Assembly (NCBI GenBank): GCA_964469055.1
Contig: CAYXXN010000017.1
Location: 1-26,536 of the forward strand
Reading direction: 5' to 3'
Source: CAYXXN01 sp964469055
GTDB taxonomy: Bacteria; Acidobacteriota; Thermoanaerobaculia; Multivoradales; JAHEKO01
Length of the DNA stretch: 26,536 nucleotides
Made by a program: the position numbers and the translations under genes. The stretch's first letter is position 1. The number at the start of each line of letters is the position of its first letter. The notes beneath the pieces were generated by a model that searched no databases, was not told the DNA's origin, and worked only from the letters and a program-made list of their open reading frames with translations. Positions 1 to 12,062 of this stretch are shown one piece after another.

Positions 1-368
1 TGGCGCTGCGGGAGGCCTGCCGGCAGCGCGGCGTCGGCTACGTGACTTCCACATTCGCCGCTCCCGACACGGCCACCGCCGAGCCTGCCTTCCTCCTCTT
101 CCTGGACGCCCTGACGCGCGAGTGGAGCGGCGGCGTGGTGCAGCACTTCTGGCAGTATGAACGGCTCCTGGCCCGCCACAACGCGCGCCTCGAGGAGGTG
201 GCCCGCCGCGAGAGCATTCCGCTGGCGCGGGCGGGCGCCGAGGTCCGTTCCGCCAGGCTCTACTTCGACATCTGTCACCTGAAGCCGCGCGGCCTGCAGA
301 AACTGGCCCAGACCTTCGTGGCGCCGGTCGCCTCGCTGCTGCCGCCCGCGGTCGCCCCGGCGCCGTAG
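1..368 (+). CDS. SGNH/GDSL-type hydrolase, C-terminal fragment (5' end outside window)
   Basis: The reading frame is open from the first bases of the window (first full codon at position 3) to a TAG at 366-368, so the N-terminus lies outside. About 121 codons are visible. Near the end, an Asp-Ile-Cys-His-Leu stretch inside FDICHLKPRGLQKLA matches the D-x-x-H of the last catalytic block of SGNH/GDSL hydrolases, followed by the usual amphipathic C-terminal helix. The upstream catalytic Ser block cannot be seen, so the substrate (ester, acyl or polysaccharide acetyl group) is unknown. A GTG at position 42 is in frame, but the preceding codons (ALREACRQRGVGY) look like continuing protein. The MFS gene follows after 7 nt on the same strand, suggesting cotranscription. 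The family assignment rests on one motif only. Confidence 0.55.
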   Translation, partial: ALREACRQRGVGYVTSTFAAPDTATAEPAFLLFLDALTREWSGGVVQHFWQYERLLARHNARLEEVARRESIPLARAGAEVRSARLYFDICHLKPRGLQKLAQTFVAPVASLLPPAVAPAP

Positions 369-375
369 CTCGGCG

Positions 376-1611
376 ATGAACTCCGCACCACCGATCGACG
401 ACCGCGAGCGCCGCTGGCGCCAGTGGGCGCTGCTCGCCGCTACTTTGGTGCTCGCCAAGTCGCTCTGGTTCTCGGCCGCCGTCGTCGTGCCGCAGCTCGA
501 GCGCAGCTGGAAGCTTTCGGCGGGAGACCAGGCCTGGCTCACGATGGCTGTGCAACTCGGTTTCGTCGTCGGCGCCCTGGCCAGCGCCCTGCTGAACCTG
601 CCGGACCGGCTCCCCAGTCGCTGGCTGCTCGCCACGTGTTGCGGGCTCGCGGCCGCTGCCAACGCCGCGATCCCGCTCCTCGAGCCCGCTTTCCCGGTGG
701 TGCTCCTGCTGCGCGGCGCGACCGGCGCGGCGCTCGCCGGCGTCTATCCGCCGGCGATGAAGCTCGCCGCGAGCTGGAGCCGTGAGCAGCGGGGCCTGGC
801 CATCGGCTTGGTGGTCGGCGCCCTGACCCTGGGGACGGCGTCGCCCCACCTGCTGAGCGGCGTGCTCGGCGCCGAGGGCATGCCGCCCTGGCGGCTGGTG
901 ATGCTCGCCGGCGCGGGTCTGGCGCTGGCGGCGGCGGTCCTCGCCGCCAGCAGCGTGCGCCAGGGCCCGCACCTGCCGGCGAGCGCCGCCTTCGAGTGGC
1001 GTTACGCAGGTCGGACGCTGGCCGAGCGGCCGCCGCGGCTCGCCAACCTCGGTTACCTGGGACACATGTGGGAGCTCTACGCGATGTGGACCTGGGTGCC
1101 GGTCTTCCTCATGCAGTGCTACGCGGCCGGCGGGCTCTCCCCCGCCGCAGGGCGACTCGCCGGCTTCGCCACGATAGGCGCGGGCGCGCTCGGCTCGCTC
1201 CTCGCCGGGCGGCTCGCCGACCGCTGCGGTCGCACGGCCGTGACCGTAGCGAGCCTCGCCGTGTCCGGAGCTTGCTGCTTGGCTGCCGGCCCGCTGGCCG
1301 CGCAGCCGATCGCGCTGACGGGCCTCTGTCTGATCTGGGGCTTCGCCGTCGTCGCCGACAGCGCCCAGTTCAGCGCCGCCGTGAGCGAGCTCGCCGACTC
1401 GCGCTACGTCGGCACGGCGCTGACCGTGCAGACTTGCCTCGGCTTCCTGCTGACCCTGGCCACGATCCGCCTCGTCCCAGCGCTGCGGACACGCTGGGGT
1501 TGGAACGTTGCGCTCGCCGCCCTCGCCCTCGGTCCGGTCTGCGGTGTCGTCAGCATGCTGCGCCTGCGGACTCTGCCGGAGGCGCGACGAATGGCCTCGG
1601 GCAAGCGATAG
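376..1611 (+). CDS. Major facilitator superfamily (MFS) transporter
   Basis: This 411-residue polytopic inner-membrane protein has about twelve hydrophobic segments, the usual size for MFS carriers. The first membrane segment follows a short charged N-terminus. The region around residues 110-130 (LLLRGATGAALAGVYPPAMKLA) resembles the TM4 area of nitrate/CynX-type MFS members. The loop after TM8 carries a motif-A-like LAGRLADRCGRTAV. The ATG is 7 nt after the upstream stop, with no obvious Shine-Dalgarno, so translation may be coupled to the preceding gene. The substrate cannot be read from sequence; uptake of a small organic anion or export are both possible. The methylmalonyl-CoA mutase operon begins 44 nt downstream but appears to have its own promoter. 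Confidence 0.85.
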   Translation: MNSAPPIDDRERRWRQWALLAATLVLAKSLWFSAAVVVPQLERSWKLSAGDQAWLTMAVQLGFVVGALASALLNLPDRLPSRWLLATCCGLAAAANAAIPLLEPAFPVVLLLRGATGAALAGVYPPAMKLAASWSREQRGLAIGLVVGALTLGTASPHLLSGVLGAEGMPPWRLVMLAGAGLALAAAVLAASSVRQGPHLPASAAFEWRYAGRTLAERPPRLANLGYLGHMWELYAMWTWVPVFLMQCYAAGGLSPAAGRLAGFATIGAGALGSLLAGRLADRCGRTAVTVASLAVSGACCLAAGPLAAQPIALTGLCLIWGFAVVADSAQFSAAVSELADSRYVGTALTVQTCLGFLLTLATIRLVPALRTRWGWNVALAALALGPVCGVVSMLRLRTLPEARRMASGKR

Positions 1612-1620
1612 CGAGCGCCG

Positions 1621-1650
1621 TTGCCAAGGGCCACGCTTCGCCCCTATCCT
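1621..1650 (+). promoter_or_regulatory. Candidate sigma-70 promoter for the methylmalonyl-CoA mutase operon
   Basis: TTGCCA (1621-1626, 5 of 6 matches to the -35 consensus) and TATCCT (1645-1650, 4 of 6) are separated by 18 nt. Transcription would start around 1656-1658, at or next to the GTG/ATG start of mutA, giving a leaderless or nearly leaderless mRNA. No Shine-Dalgarno sequence is present before mutA, which agrees. The call is based on sequence match only. Confidence 0.42.
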
Positions 1651-1655
1651 GACCC

Positions 1656-3124
1656 GTGACCATGGACCGAGATGCCCTGCGCGTCGCGCCCCTCTACACG
1701 GCTCTCGATCTGCCCGCCGACGCGCCGTTCGGTGTCGCCGGCGCCCCGGGTTGGGTGAGGGGCACGACGAGCTCTCCGGGCCCGCCGCCGGTGACGCCCC
1801 TCCTCGCCGGGTTCCCCCCTCCGCTGCTCGCCGCCCGCATCGCCGCCGAGGTGGCCGGCGGGGCGAGCCGCGTTCGGGTGCGGCTAGACGCGGCTATCGA
1901 GGCGGTGCTGCCGTCGGCGCTGCCGGAAGCGCTCGCCGTCCCCTTGACCTTGGAATGCGGCGGCGACGTGCTACCGGCGGCGGCGCTGGCTCTGGCGCGA
2001 GGAACGGGCGAGCTTGCAGCTTCCGGCGCGCCCCTGCGGGTAGCCGTCGATCCACTCGCGGCCCTGGCCGCGCAGGGCGGCCTGCGGCGGCCAATGGCGC
2101 GAGTGCGCCACGAGCTGGCCGCCGCCGTGCGCCGCCTCACCGAGCGCGACCCAGCCGGCCGGCCGGTCGAGGTCTCGACGGCCGTCTACCACGAGGCCGG
2201 CGCCGCCGAGGCGCTCGAGCTCGGTCTGGCCCTCGGCGCGACCGCGGAGTACCTGCGCTGGCTGGAGGTCGAGGGCATCGAGCCCGCAGCGGCGGCGGCG
2301 CGGATCGGCTGGTCGTTGGCGTTGGGGCGCGACGTCTTCCTGCAGATCGCCAAGCTGCGCGCGGCGCGGTTGCTGTGGTCGAAGCTGCTGGCGGCCTGCG
2401 GGGTCGACCCGGTGCCCGCCCCGCACCTGCGAGCGACCGTTTCCCGCCGCACGTGGACCCGGCGCGACCCCTGGAGCAACTTGCTGCGCGGCACGACCCA
2501 GGTCTTCGCCGCGCTGGCCGGCGGCGCCGACGAGATCACCCCGCTGCCGTTCGACCTGTTGCTCGGCGACGAGAGCGCGCTCGGGGCGCGCCTCGCCCGC
2601 AACACAACCCTGATCCTCGCCGAGGAGGGGTTCGTGGGGGGGACGCTCGATCCTGGCGGCGGGGCATACGCGATCGAGGCCTTGACCGACGCCTTGGCTC
2701 GGCGGGCGTGGGAGGAACTGATCTGGGTAGAGGGGTTGGGAGGGCTCGCGACCGCCCTGGCCAGCGGCGCGCTGGCCAACCGCCTGGAGCGCTCCTGGTC
2801 GGAGCAGGCAGCGCGGTTTGCGAGCGGCGAGGAGGAGATCACCGGCGTGACCGCCTTCCGCTCGCCCGAGGAAGCGGAGGCCGTTGCGCCCGCGGCGAGC
2901 GTGATTGCCCCCGAAGACTCACGGTCGGCGCGCCTCGACGCGGGGGCTGTCGTCGCGCTCCCCACGGCTCAGGACCCTGGCACCTGGCTCGACGAGGCTG
3001 CGGGCGCCTTGCGCTCCGGCGCCTCGCTCGCCGAAATCGCCGCCACCCTGCCCGGCACGGGCGAGGGCCCGACCGTCACACCGCTGCCCCGGCACCGCGA
3101 CGCCGCGGCTTGCGAGGAACAGGC

Positions 3125-3128
<4 letters not shown>
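1656..3128 (+). CDS. mutA: Methylmalonyl-CoA mutase small (beta, non-catalytic) subunit
   Basis: This 490-residue protein is homologous to the TIM-barrel domain of methylmalonyl-CoA mutase. It contains RDVFLQIAKLRAARLLW, RRDPWSNLLRGTTQVF and ARNTTLILAEEG, which are paralogous to the same segments in the large subunit downstream. It lacks the D-x-H-x-x-G cobalamin motif, and only about 100 residues follow the barrel, so even the degenerate B12-like domain of many small subunits seems shortened or absent. In the family, the small subunit stabilises the heterodimer that converts (R)-methylmalonyl-CoA to succinyl-CoA. The start is GTG 1656 or ATG 1662 (two codons apart); a candidate promoter overlaps it. 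The stop overlaps the mutB start as ATGA, a sign of translational coupling. Confidence 0.88.
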
Positions 3129-5308
<2,180 letters not shown>

Positions 5309-5334
5309 TCCTCTCCGTGACCCTCAGCCCTGGC

Positions 5335-5363
5335 TTGCACGTCGCAGGCGCAAGGACTAACGT
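5335..5363 (+). promoter_or_regulatory. Weak candidate promoter before the SnoaL-like gene
   Basis: TTGCAC (5335-5340) and TAACGT (5358-5363) are separated by 17 nt, with 3 of 6 consensus matches each. The 82-nt gap between mutB and the next gene, plus that gene's own strong ribosome binding site, make a separate promoter plausible. The match is weak. Confidence 0.25.
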
Positions 5364-5390
5364 CGAGAACGACTATCAAGGAGGTGTGAC

Positions 5391-5933
5391 GTGGCCAGCC
5401 AGCTGCATCCCCCCAAGGCGGCGTTGCTCGGACTCGCCGCCCTCCTCGTCGCGACCGTCGCCGCCTCCTCTGACCCGGCGACCTCGAGCGAGGCGGAGCG
5501 CCGACAGGTCGAGGCTAACCTCGCCAACTTCGACGACCTCGACTTCAACGTCTTCAGCGGGCAGAGGTGGGCCGAGCTCCACCGCAGCCACGCCAGCGAC
5601 ATCACGGTGCACTGGCCCGACGGGCACTCGACGGAGGGCATCGAGAAGCACATCGAGGACTTGAAGGCGATGTTCGTGTGGGCGCCCGACACCCGGATCC
5701 GGGAGCACCCCGTGAAGGTCGGACAGGGCGAGTGGACGGCCGTCATCGGCTACATGGAAGGGACGTTCACCCAGCCGATGCCGACCGGCGACGGCCAGAC
5801 GATCGCTCCCACCGGCAAGCCCTACCGCATTCGCATGGCGACCATCGGCCACTGGCGGGACGGAGTGATGGACGAGGAGTACCTGTTCTGGGACAACCAG
5901 GAGTTCATGCGCCAGATCGGCCTCGGCCAGTAG
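5391..5933 (+). CDS. Secreted SnoaL-like / NTF2-fold protein
   Basis: This 180-residue protein has an N-terminal signal peptide: a Lys near residue 9, then the hydrophobic run LLGLAALLVATVAAS, with likely cleavage around residues 25-28. The mature part resembles SnoaL-like ester-cyclase or nuclear-transport-factor-2 folds. It has an HASDITVHWPDG strand region, a Gly-Ile-Glu-Lys-His helix, and a C-terminal IGHWRDGVMDEEYLFWDN segment typical of these small cone-shaped barrels. The start is a GTG, fixed by a near-perfect Shine-Dalgarno AAGGAGGTG (5378-5386) with a short spacer. It lies between mutB and meaB, yet an exported protein cannot contact the cytoplasmic mutase, so its link to the module is unclear. 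The substrate is unknown, and this fold also serves non-enzymatic binding roles. Confidence 0.72.
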   Translation: MASQLHPPKAALLGLAALLVATVAASSDPATSSEAERRQVEANLANFDDLDFNVFSGQRWAELHRSHASDITVHWPDGHSTEGIEKHIEDLKAMFVWAPDTRIREHPVKVGQGEWTAVIGYMEGTFTQPMPTGDGQTIAPTGKPYRIRMATIGHWRDGVMDEEYLFWDNQEFMRQIGLGQ

Positions 5934-6033
5934 GCCGGGGGAGGTAGCCCTAGGCCTCGGCCTCCTCGATCGACGTCGCGGACGTCGGTTTGACCTGCTG
6001 CTGCGGTACGCTCAGGCGGGTTCCGCGCCGCCG

Positions 6034-7035
6034 ATGACCGAGCCTGCGCCCCGCGCACACCGAGACTCGGTTGGTGACCTGGCCGCAGCCTTGCGCAACG
6101 GCGACCGTACGGCCCTGGCGCGGGCGATCACGTTGGTCGAGAGCCAGCGGGAGGAGGACGACGAGGCGGCGCGGCGTCTGCTGGCCCAGCTCCTACCGGC
6201 GACGGGCGGCTCTCACCGCATCGGGGTGAGCGGGCCGCCGGGAGTGGGCAAGAGTACGCTGATCGATGCCCTGGGGCTCCGGTTGGCGGAGGACGATCAC
6301 CGGGTGGCCGTGCTGGCCGTCGATCCGTCGAGCCCGCTCTCGGGGGGGAGCATCCTCGGCGACAAGAGCCGCATGAGCCGCCTGGCCGTCCATCCGCGAG
6401 CGTTCATCCGGCCCTCGCCCACCTCGCTGACCCTCGGTGGCGTGGCGCGGCGCACCCGCGAGGCGATGCTCCTCTGCGAAGCGGCCGGCTACGACGTCGT
6501 CCTCGTCGAGACGGTCGGGGTGGGCCAATCGGAGATCCTGGTCGCCGAGATGGTCGACACCTTCCTCGTCCTCGTCTTGCCGGGCAGCGGCGACGAGCTA
6601 CAGGGCATCAAGAAGGGAATCCTCGAGCTCGCCGACGTCGTCGCCGTGACCAAGGCCGACGGCGACCTGGCGCACGCGGCCCGCGAGACCCGCGCCGAGT
6701 ACGCCGCCGCCCTGCGCTACGTGCCGGCGCGGTCGCCCCACGGACGGAGGTCGGCGGTGATGCTGAGCGCTCGTTCCGGCGAGGGGCTCGCCGAGCTCTG
6801 GCAGCACCTGGCGGCCCACCGCGCGGCGCTCGCCGAGACCGGCGAGCTCGAGTCCCTGCGCCGCCGCCAGCTCGCGCGCTGGACCGAGACGCTGGCCGAG
6901 GAGTACCTGCTACGGGGCTTTCGGGCCGATCCCGGAGTGCGGGCGCAACTGCTCGCCTTCCAGGAGGAGCTCGGGGCTGGCCGCCTGGATCCCGCCGCCC
7001 TCGCGCGCCGGCTGCTCGATGCCTACCGCAGTCGA

Positions 7036-7047
<12 letters not shown>
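6034..7047 (+). CDS. meaB: MeaB/ArgK-type GTPase, methylmalonyl-CoA mutase chaperone
   Basis: This 337-residue P-loop GTPase of the MeaB/MMAA family gates delivery of adenosylcobalamin to methylmalonyl-CoA mutase and protects or rescues the enzyme from inactivation. It carries the Walker A GPPGVGKST at 67-75 and the family stretch AVDPSSPLSGGSILGDKSRM. It also has the DVVLVETVGVGQSE switch region, a TKAD base-recognition motif, and a C-terminal helical dimerisation arm. Its place two genes after mutAB on the same strand supports the role. The ATG is preceded by about 100 nt of intergenic DNA without a Shine-Dalgarno. Its last 12 nt overlap the convergent phoR end. Confidence 0.94.
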
Positions 7048-8808
<1,761 letters not shown>

Positions 8809-8814
8809 CGTGGG

Positions 8815-9498
8815 CTACCCGCGAAAGCAGTAGCCCACCCCGATCACCGTCTCGATGCGCTCGGCATGGCTCCCGAGCTTGCGGCGAAGGCGGCGAATGT
8901 GAGTGTCCACGGTGCGACTGTCAACGTCCTCGGCGTACCCCCACACCTCGGAGAGCAGTTGTTCGCGCGTCTGCACTCGGTCCGAGCGCCCCATGAGCTG
9001 GCGCAGCAGGCGGAACTCCGTCGCCGTGAGCGGCACTTCGGCGCCGGCGATGAGCAGGCGGTGGCCCGGAAGATCGAGGGTGAGGTCTCCGAACTCGATG
9101 CGCTCGCCACCCTCATCGGCGCCGCCGGCGGCACGCCGCAGCACGGCCTTGACCCGCAGCACCACCTCACGCGGACTGAACGGCTTGGGGATGTAGTCGT
9201 CGGCGCCCAGCTCGAGGCCGACGATGCGATCCACCTCCTCCCCCTTGGCGGTCAAGACGACGAGCGGCAGTCGGGCGGTGCGCGCATCGCGCTTGAGCGC
9301 GCGCAGGACCTCGAGACCATCCACCTCGGGCAGCATCAAGTCCAGGATCACGGCGTCCGGGGGCCGCCGGCGGATGGCGGCGAGCGCCAAGTCACCCCGT
9401 CCTTCGGTCTCGACGATGAAGCCTTCCTTCGTCAGGTTGTACTCGAGGACCTCGGCGATGGCCGGCTCGTCCTCGACGATGAGGATCCGCGTCGTCAT
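8815..9498 (-). CDS. phoB: OmpR/PhoB-family response regulator
   Basis: This 227-residue regulator has a receiver domain (1-120) with the acidic pocket Glu9/Asp10, phosphoacceptor Asp53 in DLMLPE, a Thr in LTAKG and a conserved Lys in YIPKPF. It is followed by a winged-helix DNA-binding domain (about 130-227) containing LTATEFRLL and DSRTVDTHIRRLRRKLG, very close to the PhoB recognition helix. In PhoB this domain binds direct repeats of CTGTCAT-like 7-mers spaced by 11 bp; such repeats occur upstream of pstS, phoU, the porin and the small gene in this window. It begins 6 nt after the pstB stop and is followed 6 nt later by phoR. The length is standard for the family. Confidence 0.95.
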   Translation of the reverse strand: MTTRILIVEDEPAIAEVLEYNLTKEGFIVETEGRGDLALAAIRRRPPDAVILDLMLPEVDGLEVLRALKRDARTARLPLVVLTAKGEEVDRIVGLELGADDYIPKPFSPREVVLRVKAVLRRAAGGADEGGERIEFGDLTLDLPGHRLLIAGAEVPLTATEFRLLRQLMGRSDRVQTREQLLSEVWGYAEDVDSRTVDTHIRRLRRKLGSHAERIETVIGVGYCFRG

Positions 9499-9504
9499 GC
9501 TCCC

Positions 9505-10404
9505 CTAGCCGAAACGCCCCGTGATGTAGTCCTCGGTCTGCTTCTTCTGCGGATTCAGGAAGATCTTGTCGGTCGGACCGTACTCGACGAGCTCCCCCAA
9601 GTAGAGGAAGGCCGTGTAGTCGGAGACCCGCGAGGCCTGTTGCATGTTGTGGGTCACGATCACGAGGGTGTACTGGTCCTTCAGGTTCAGCATCAGCTCC
9701 TCGATTTTGGCGGTGGCGATCGGGTCGAGCGCGGAGCAGGGCTCGTCGAAGAGGACGACCTCCGGCTCGACGGCGATCGCCCGGGCGATGCATAGGCGCT
9801 GCTGTTGACCGCCGGACAGACCGAGGGCGCTCTCCCCGAGGCGATCCTTGACCTCGTCCCACAGCGCCGCTCCCCGCAGGCTCTTCTCCACCGCTTCGTC
9901 GAGCGTCGCCTTGTGGCTGAGCCCCTGGATGCGCAGACCATAGGCGACGTTCTCGTAGATCGACTTCGGAAACGGGTTCGACTTCTGAAACACCATGCCG
10001 ATCCGCTTGCGCAGCAAGTTGATGTCCACCGCCGGGTCGTAGATCGAGCCGTCCTCGAAGCGGATGTCGCCCTCGAGGCGCACCGAGTCGATCAGGTCGT
10101 TGAGCCGGTTGATGCAGCGCAACAGCGTCGACTTGCCGCAGCCCGACGGCCCGATGAAGGCCGTGATGCGCCGCGCGGGGACGCGCATCGAGATGTCCTT
10201 GAGCGCTTGGCTCGCGGCGTACCAGAGGGAGAGCTTGGCGATCTCGAGGATCGGATTCTCGATCAGCGGGTTCAGCGCCGGATCTCGATCCGGCGGCAGG
10301 AGGGCCGCGCCGGCGGGACGCTCCGCCGCGACGCCGAGGTCACCGGCGCGGTCGGCTTGCAGACCCGGACCCACCACGGGAGGCACGTTCTGGTCGGTCA
10401 TCAT
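9505..10404 (-). CDS. pstB: Phosphate ABC transporter ATP-binding protein
   Basis: This 299-residue cytoplasmic ATPase powers high-affinity phosphate uptake through PstC-PstA. It has Walker A GPSGCGKST at 85-93, a Q-loop in MVFQKSNPFP, the signature LSGGQQQRLCIARA, Walker B VVLFDEPCSALDP, and the switch His in VTHNMQQ. PstB is usually about 250-260 residues; this one has roughly 45 extra N-terminal residues rich in Pro, Ala and Gly before LEIAKLSLWYA. Tandem ATGs at 10404 and 10401 are possible starts, with a GGAAAGG-type ribosome site upstream. It lies 17 nt after pstA and 6 nt before phoB in one operon. Longer open frames upstream are shadows. Confidence 0.95.
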   Translation of the reverse strand: MMTDQNVPPVVGPGLQADRAGDLGVAAERPAGAALLPPDRDPALNPLIENPILEIAKLSLWYAASQALKDISMRVPARRITAFIGPSGCGKSTLLRCINRLNDLIDSVRLEGDIRFEDGSIYDPAVDINLLRKRIGMVFQKSNPFPKSIYENVAYGLRIQGLSHKATLDEAVEKSLRGAALWDEVKDRLGESALGLSGGQQQRLCIARAIAVEPEVVLFDEPCSALDPIATAKIEELMLNLKDQYTLVIVTHNMQQASRVSDYTAFLYLGELVEYGPTDKIFLNPQKKQTEDYITGRFG

Positions 10405-10421
10405 CCGGAGCCCTTTCCAGC

Positions 10422-12062
10422 TTACACCGCGCTGCCGGCATACTTGTGCCGCAGGCGGTTGCGAATGGTGATGGCCACCAGGTTCATGGCCGTCACGACC
10501 ACGATCAGCAACAGCGCCGTCGCGAATACCAGCGGCTTGGTCGCCTCCACGTTCGGGCTCTGGAAGCCCACGTCGTAGATGTGGAAGCCCAGGTGCATGA
10601 ACTTGCGCTCCAGGTGCACGAAAGGAAAGTGCCCGTCGATGGGCAGCGCCGGCGCCAGCTTCACCATGCCGACGATCATCAGCGGCGCCACCTCCCCGGC
10701 GGCGCGCGCCATGGCGAGGATCATGCCGGTCAAGATCCCCGGCGCAGCGGCCGGCACGACGACCTTCCAGGTCGTCTCCCACTTCGTGGCGCCCAAGGCG
10801 AGGGAGCCCTCGCGCACGACGCGCGGCACGGCCGCGAGGCCCTCCTCGGTGGCGACGATGACGACGGGCACGGTCAGCAGGGCGAGCGTCAGGCTGGCCC
10901 ACAGGATGCCGCCGGTGCCGAAGGTCGGCGTCGGAAGGGCCTCCGGGTAGAACAGTCGATCGAGGGTGCCGCCGATCAGGTAGACGAAGAAGCCCAGGCC
11001 GAACACCCCGAAGACGATGGAAGGCACGCCGGCCAGGTTGTTGACGGCGATGCGGACCATTCGCACGAGGGGGCCTTGCTTGGCGTACTCGCGCAGGTAG
11101 AGTGCCGCGAGGACGCCCAGGGGCACGACCGCGGCCGACATCAGGAAAACCATCATCACGGTGCCGAAGATGGCCGGGAAGATGCCGCCCTCCGTGTTCG
11201 ACTCCCGCGGGTCGTCGGCAACGAACTCGCGCAGCCGCGTGAGGTAGAGGCCGAGCTTGTCCCAGCGGTCGAGCTGGTTGGGCTGGACGAAGCGCACGAT
11301 GCCGCCGATCGGCACCGCCTTGGTGGTGCCGTCCGCCGCCGCCAGCACGAGCTGCTCGCGAGCCAGCTCCTGGCGCATCGCGGAGAGCCGTTCCGTCAGC
11401 CCGTGGTACTCCGCCTCGAGGCGCTCGGTCGCGGCAGGGATCGCCGCCAGCCGCCGCTCCCGCTCCGCTGGCGCCGGCACGTCGATCTCGAGGCGCCGCT
11501 CGGCAAGGCGCTGCCGCTCGATGCGGTAGTTGACCTCGCCGATGGCACCCTTCTCGATGGCGCGGATCTCCTCGCGCACCTCCACCTTGCGGGCGTGCAG
11601 CGCCGGGAGCGCGGCGAGCACCGGTCCCTCGCCACTGGCCAGCACCTCGTCGCCGGCCCGGATCTCCTGCGGGAAGCCGAAGAAATTGCCCCACTCCAAC
11701 CGCTCGAGGAGCATGGCGCTCGGCGGACTCTCGCGACGGACGATCTCCTCCAAGGGAAGCCCCACGAAGTCGGCGCCGGTCAAGTCGCGATTGCCGACCT
11801 TGAGCTGCAGGCGAGTCCGCACCGGCTCCCCGGGCTCGCCGCCGCGGACCGTCTCCTCGCGTTGCACCTCGCCCAGCAGCCGCCGGCCGTCCCGCAGGGT
11901 CACCAGCGTCAGATCCCGCTGCCAGAAGTAGGCGCCACCCTGCACCGCCAGCAGGGCGAGGAGGCTCAGGACCAGGACGAGGTTGAGCGCCAAGGCGCCT
12001 CCACAGAGCCAGGTGAACGACTGGCCGAGGACGTCGGCGCGGCGGAGGCCGGCCCGCCTCAC
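10422..12062 (-). CDS. pstA: Phosphate ABC transporter permease PstA (long form)
   Basis: This 546-residue inner-membrane permease is about twice the size of E. coli PstA. After a first TM (about 14-40) comes a long extracytoplasmic insert (about 45-285) with a beta-rich part and a charged coiled-coil stretch (around VREEIRAIEKGAIGEVNYRI). The permease core follows (about 290-546), with the EAA-type loop around EEGLAAVPRVVREGSLALGA. Long PstA forms paired with long PstC are known in some gammaproteobacteria and other phyla. The start is GTG at 12062-12060, which overlaps the pstC stop as GTGA, so the two are translationally coupled. An apparent upstream extension of the frame is a shadow of pstC. 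Confidence 0.93.
   Translation of the reverse strand: MRRAGLRRADVLGQSFTWLCGGALALNLVLVLSLLALLAVQGGAYFWQRDLTLVTLRDGRRLLGEVQREETVRGGEPGEPVRTRLQLKVGNRDLTGADFVGLPLEEIVRRESPPSAMLLERLEWGNFFGFPQEIRAGDEVLASGEGPVLAALPALHARKVEVREEIRAIEKGAIGEVNYRIERQRLAERRLEIDVPAPAERERRLAAIPAATERLEAEYHGLTERLSAMRQELAREQLVLAAADGTTKAVPIGGIVRFVQPNQLDRWDKLGLYLTRLREFVADDPRESNTEGGIFPAIFGTVMMVFLMSAAVVPLGVLAALYLREYAKQGPLVRMVRIAVNNLAGVPSIVFGVFGLGFFVYLIGGTLDRLFYPEALPTPTFGTGGILWASLTLALLTVPVVIVATEEGLAAVPRVVREGSLALGATKWETTWKVVVPAAAPGILTGMILAMARAAGEVAPLMIVGMVKLAPALPIDGHFPFVHLERKFMHLGFHIYDVGFQSPNVEATKPLVFATALLLIVVVTAMNLVAITIRNRLRHKYAGSAV

Noticed and set aside
1508..3124. A long N-terminal extension of mutB reading upstream through mutA
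   Set aside because: The extension is mutA DNA in another frame and is Arg/Gly-rich. The ATGA overlap at 3125 and the mutase N-terminus fix the start.
5990..6012. A sigma-70 promoter before meaB (TTGACC and TACGCT)
   Set aside because: The spacer is only 11 nt, too short for a functional -35/-10 pair.
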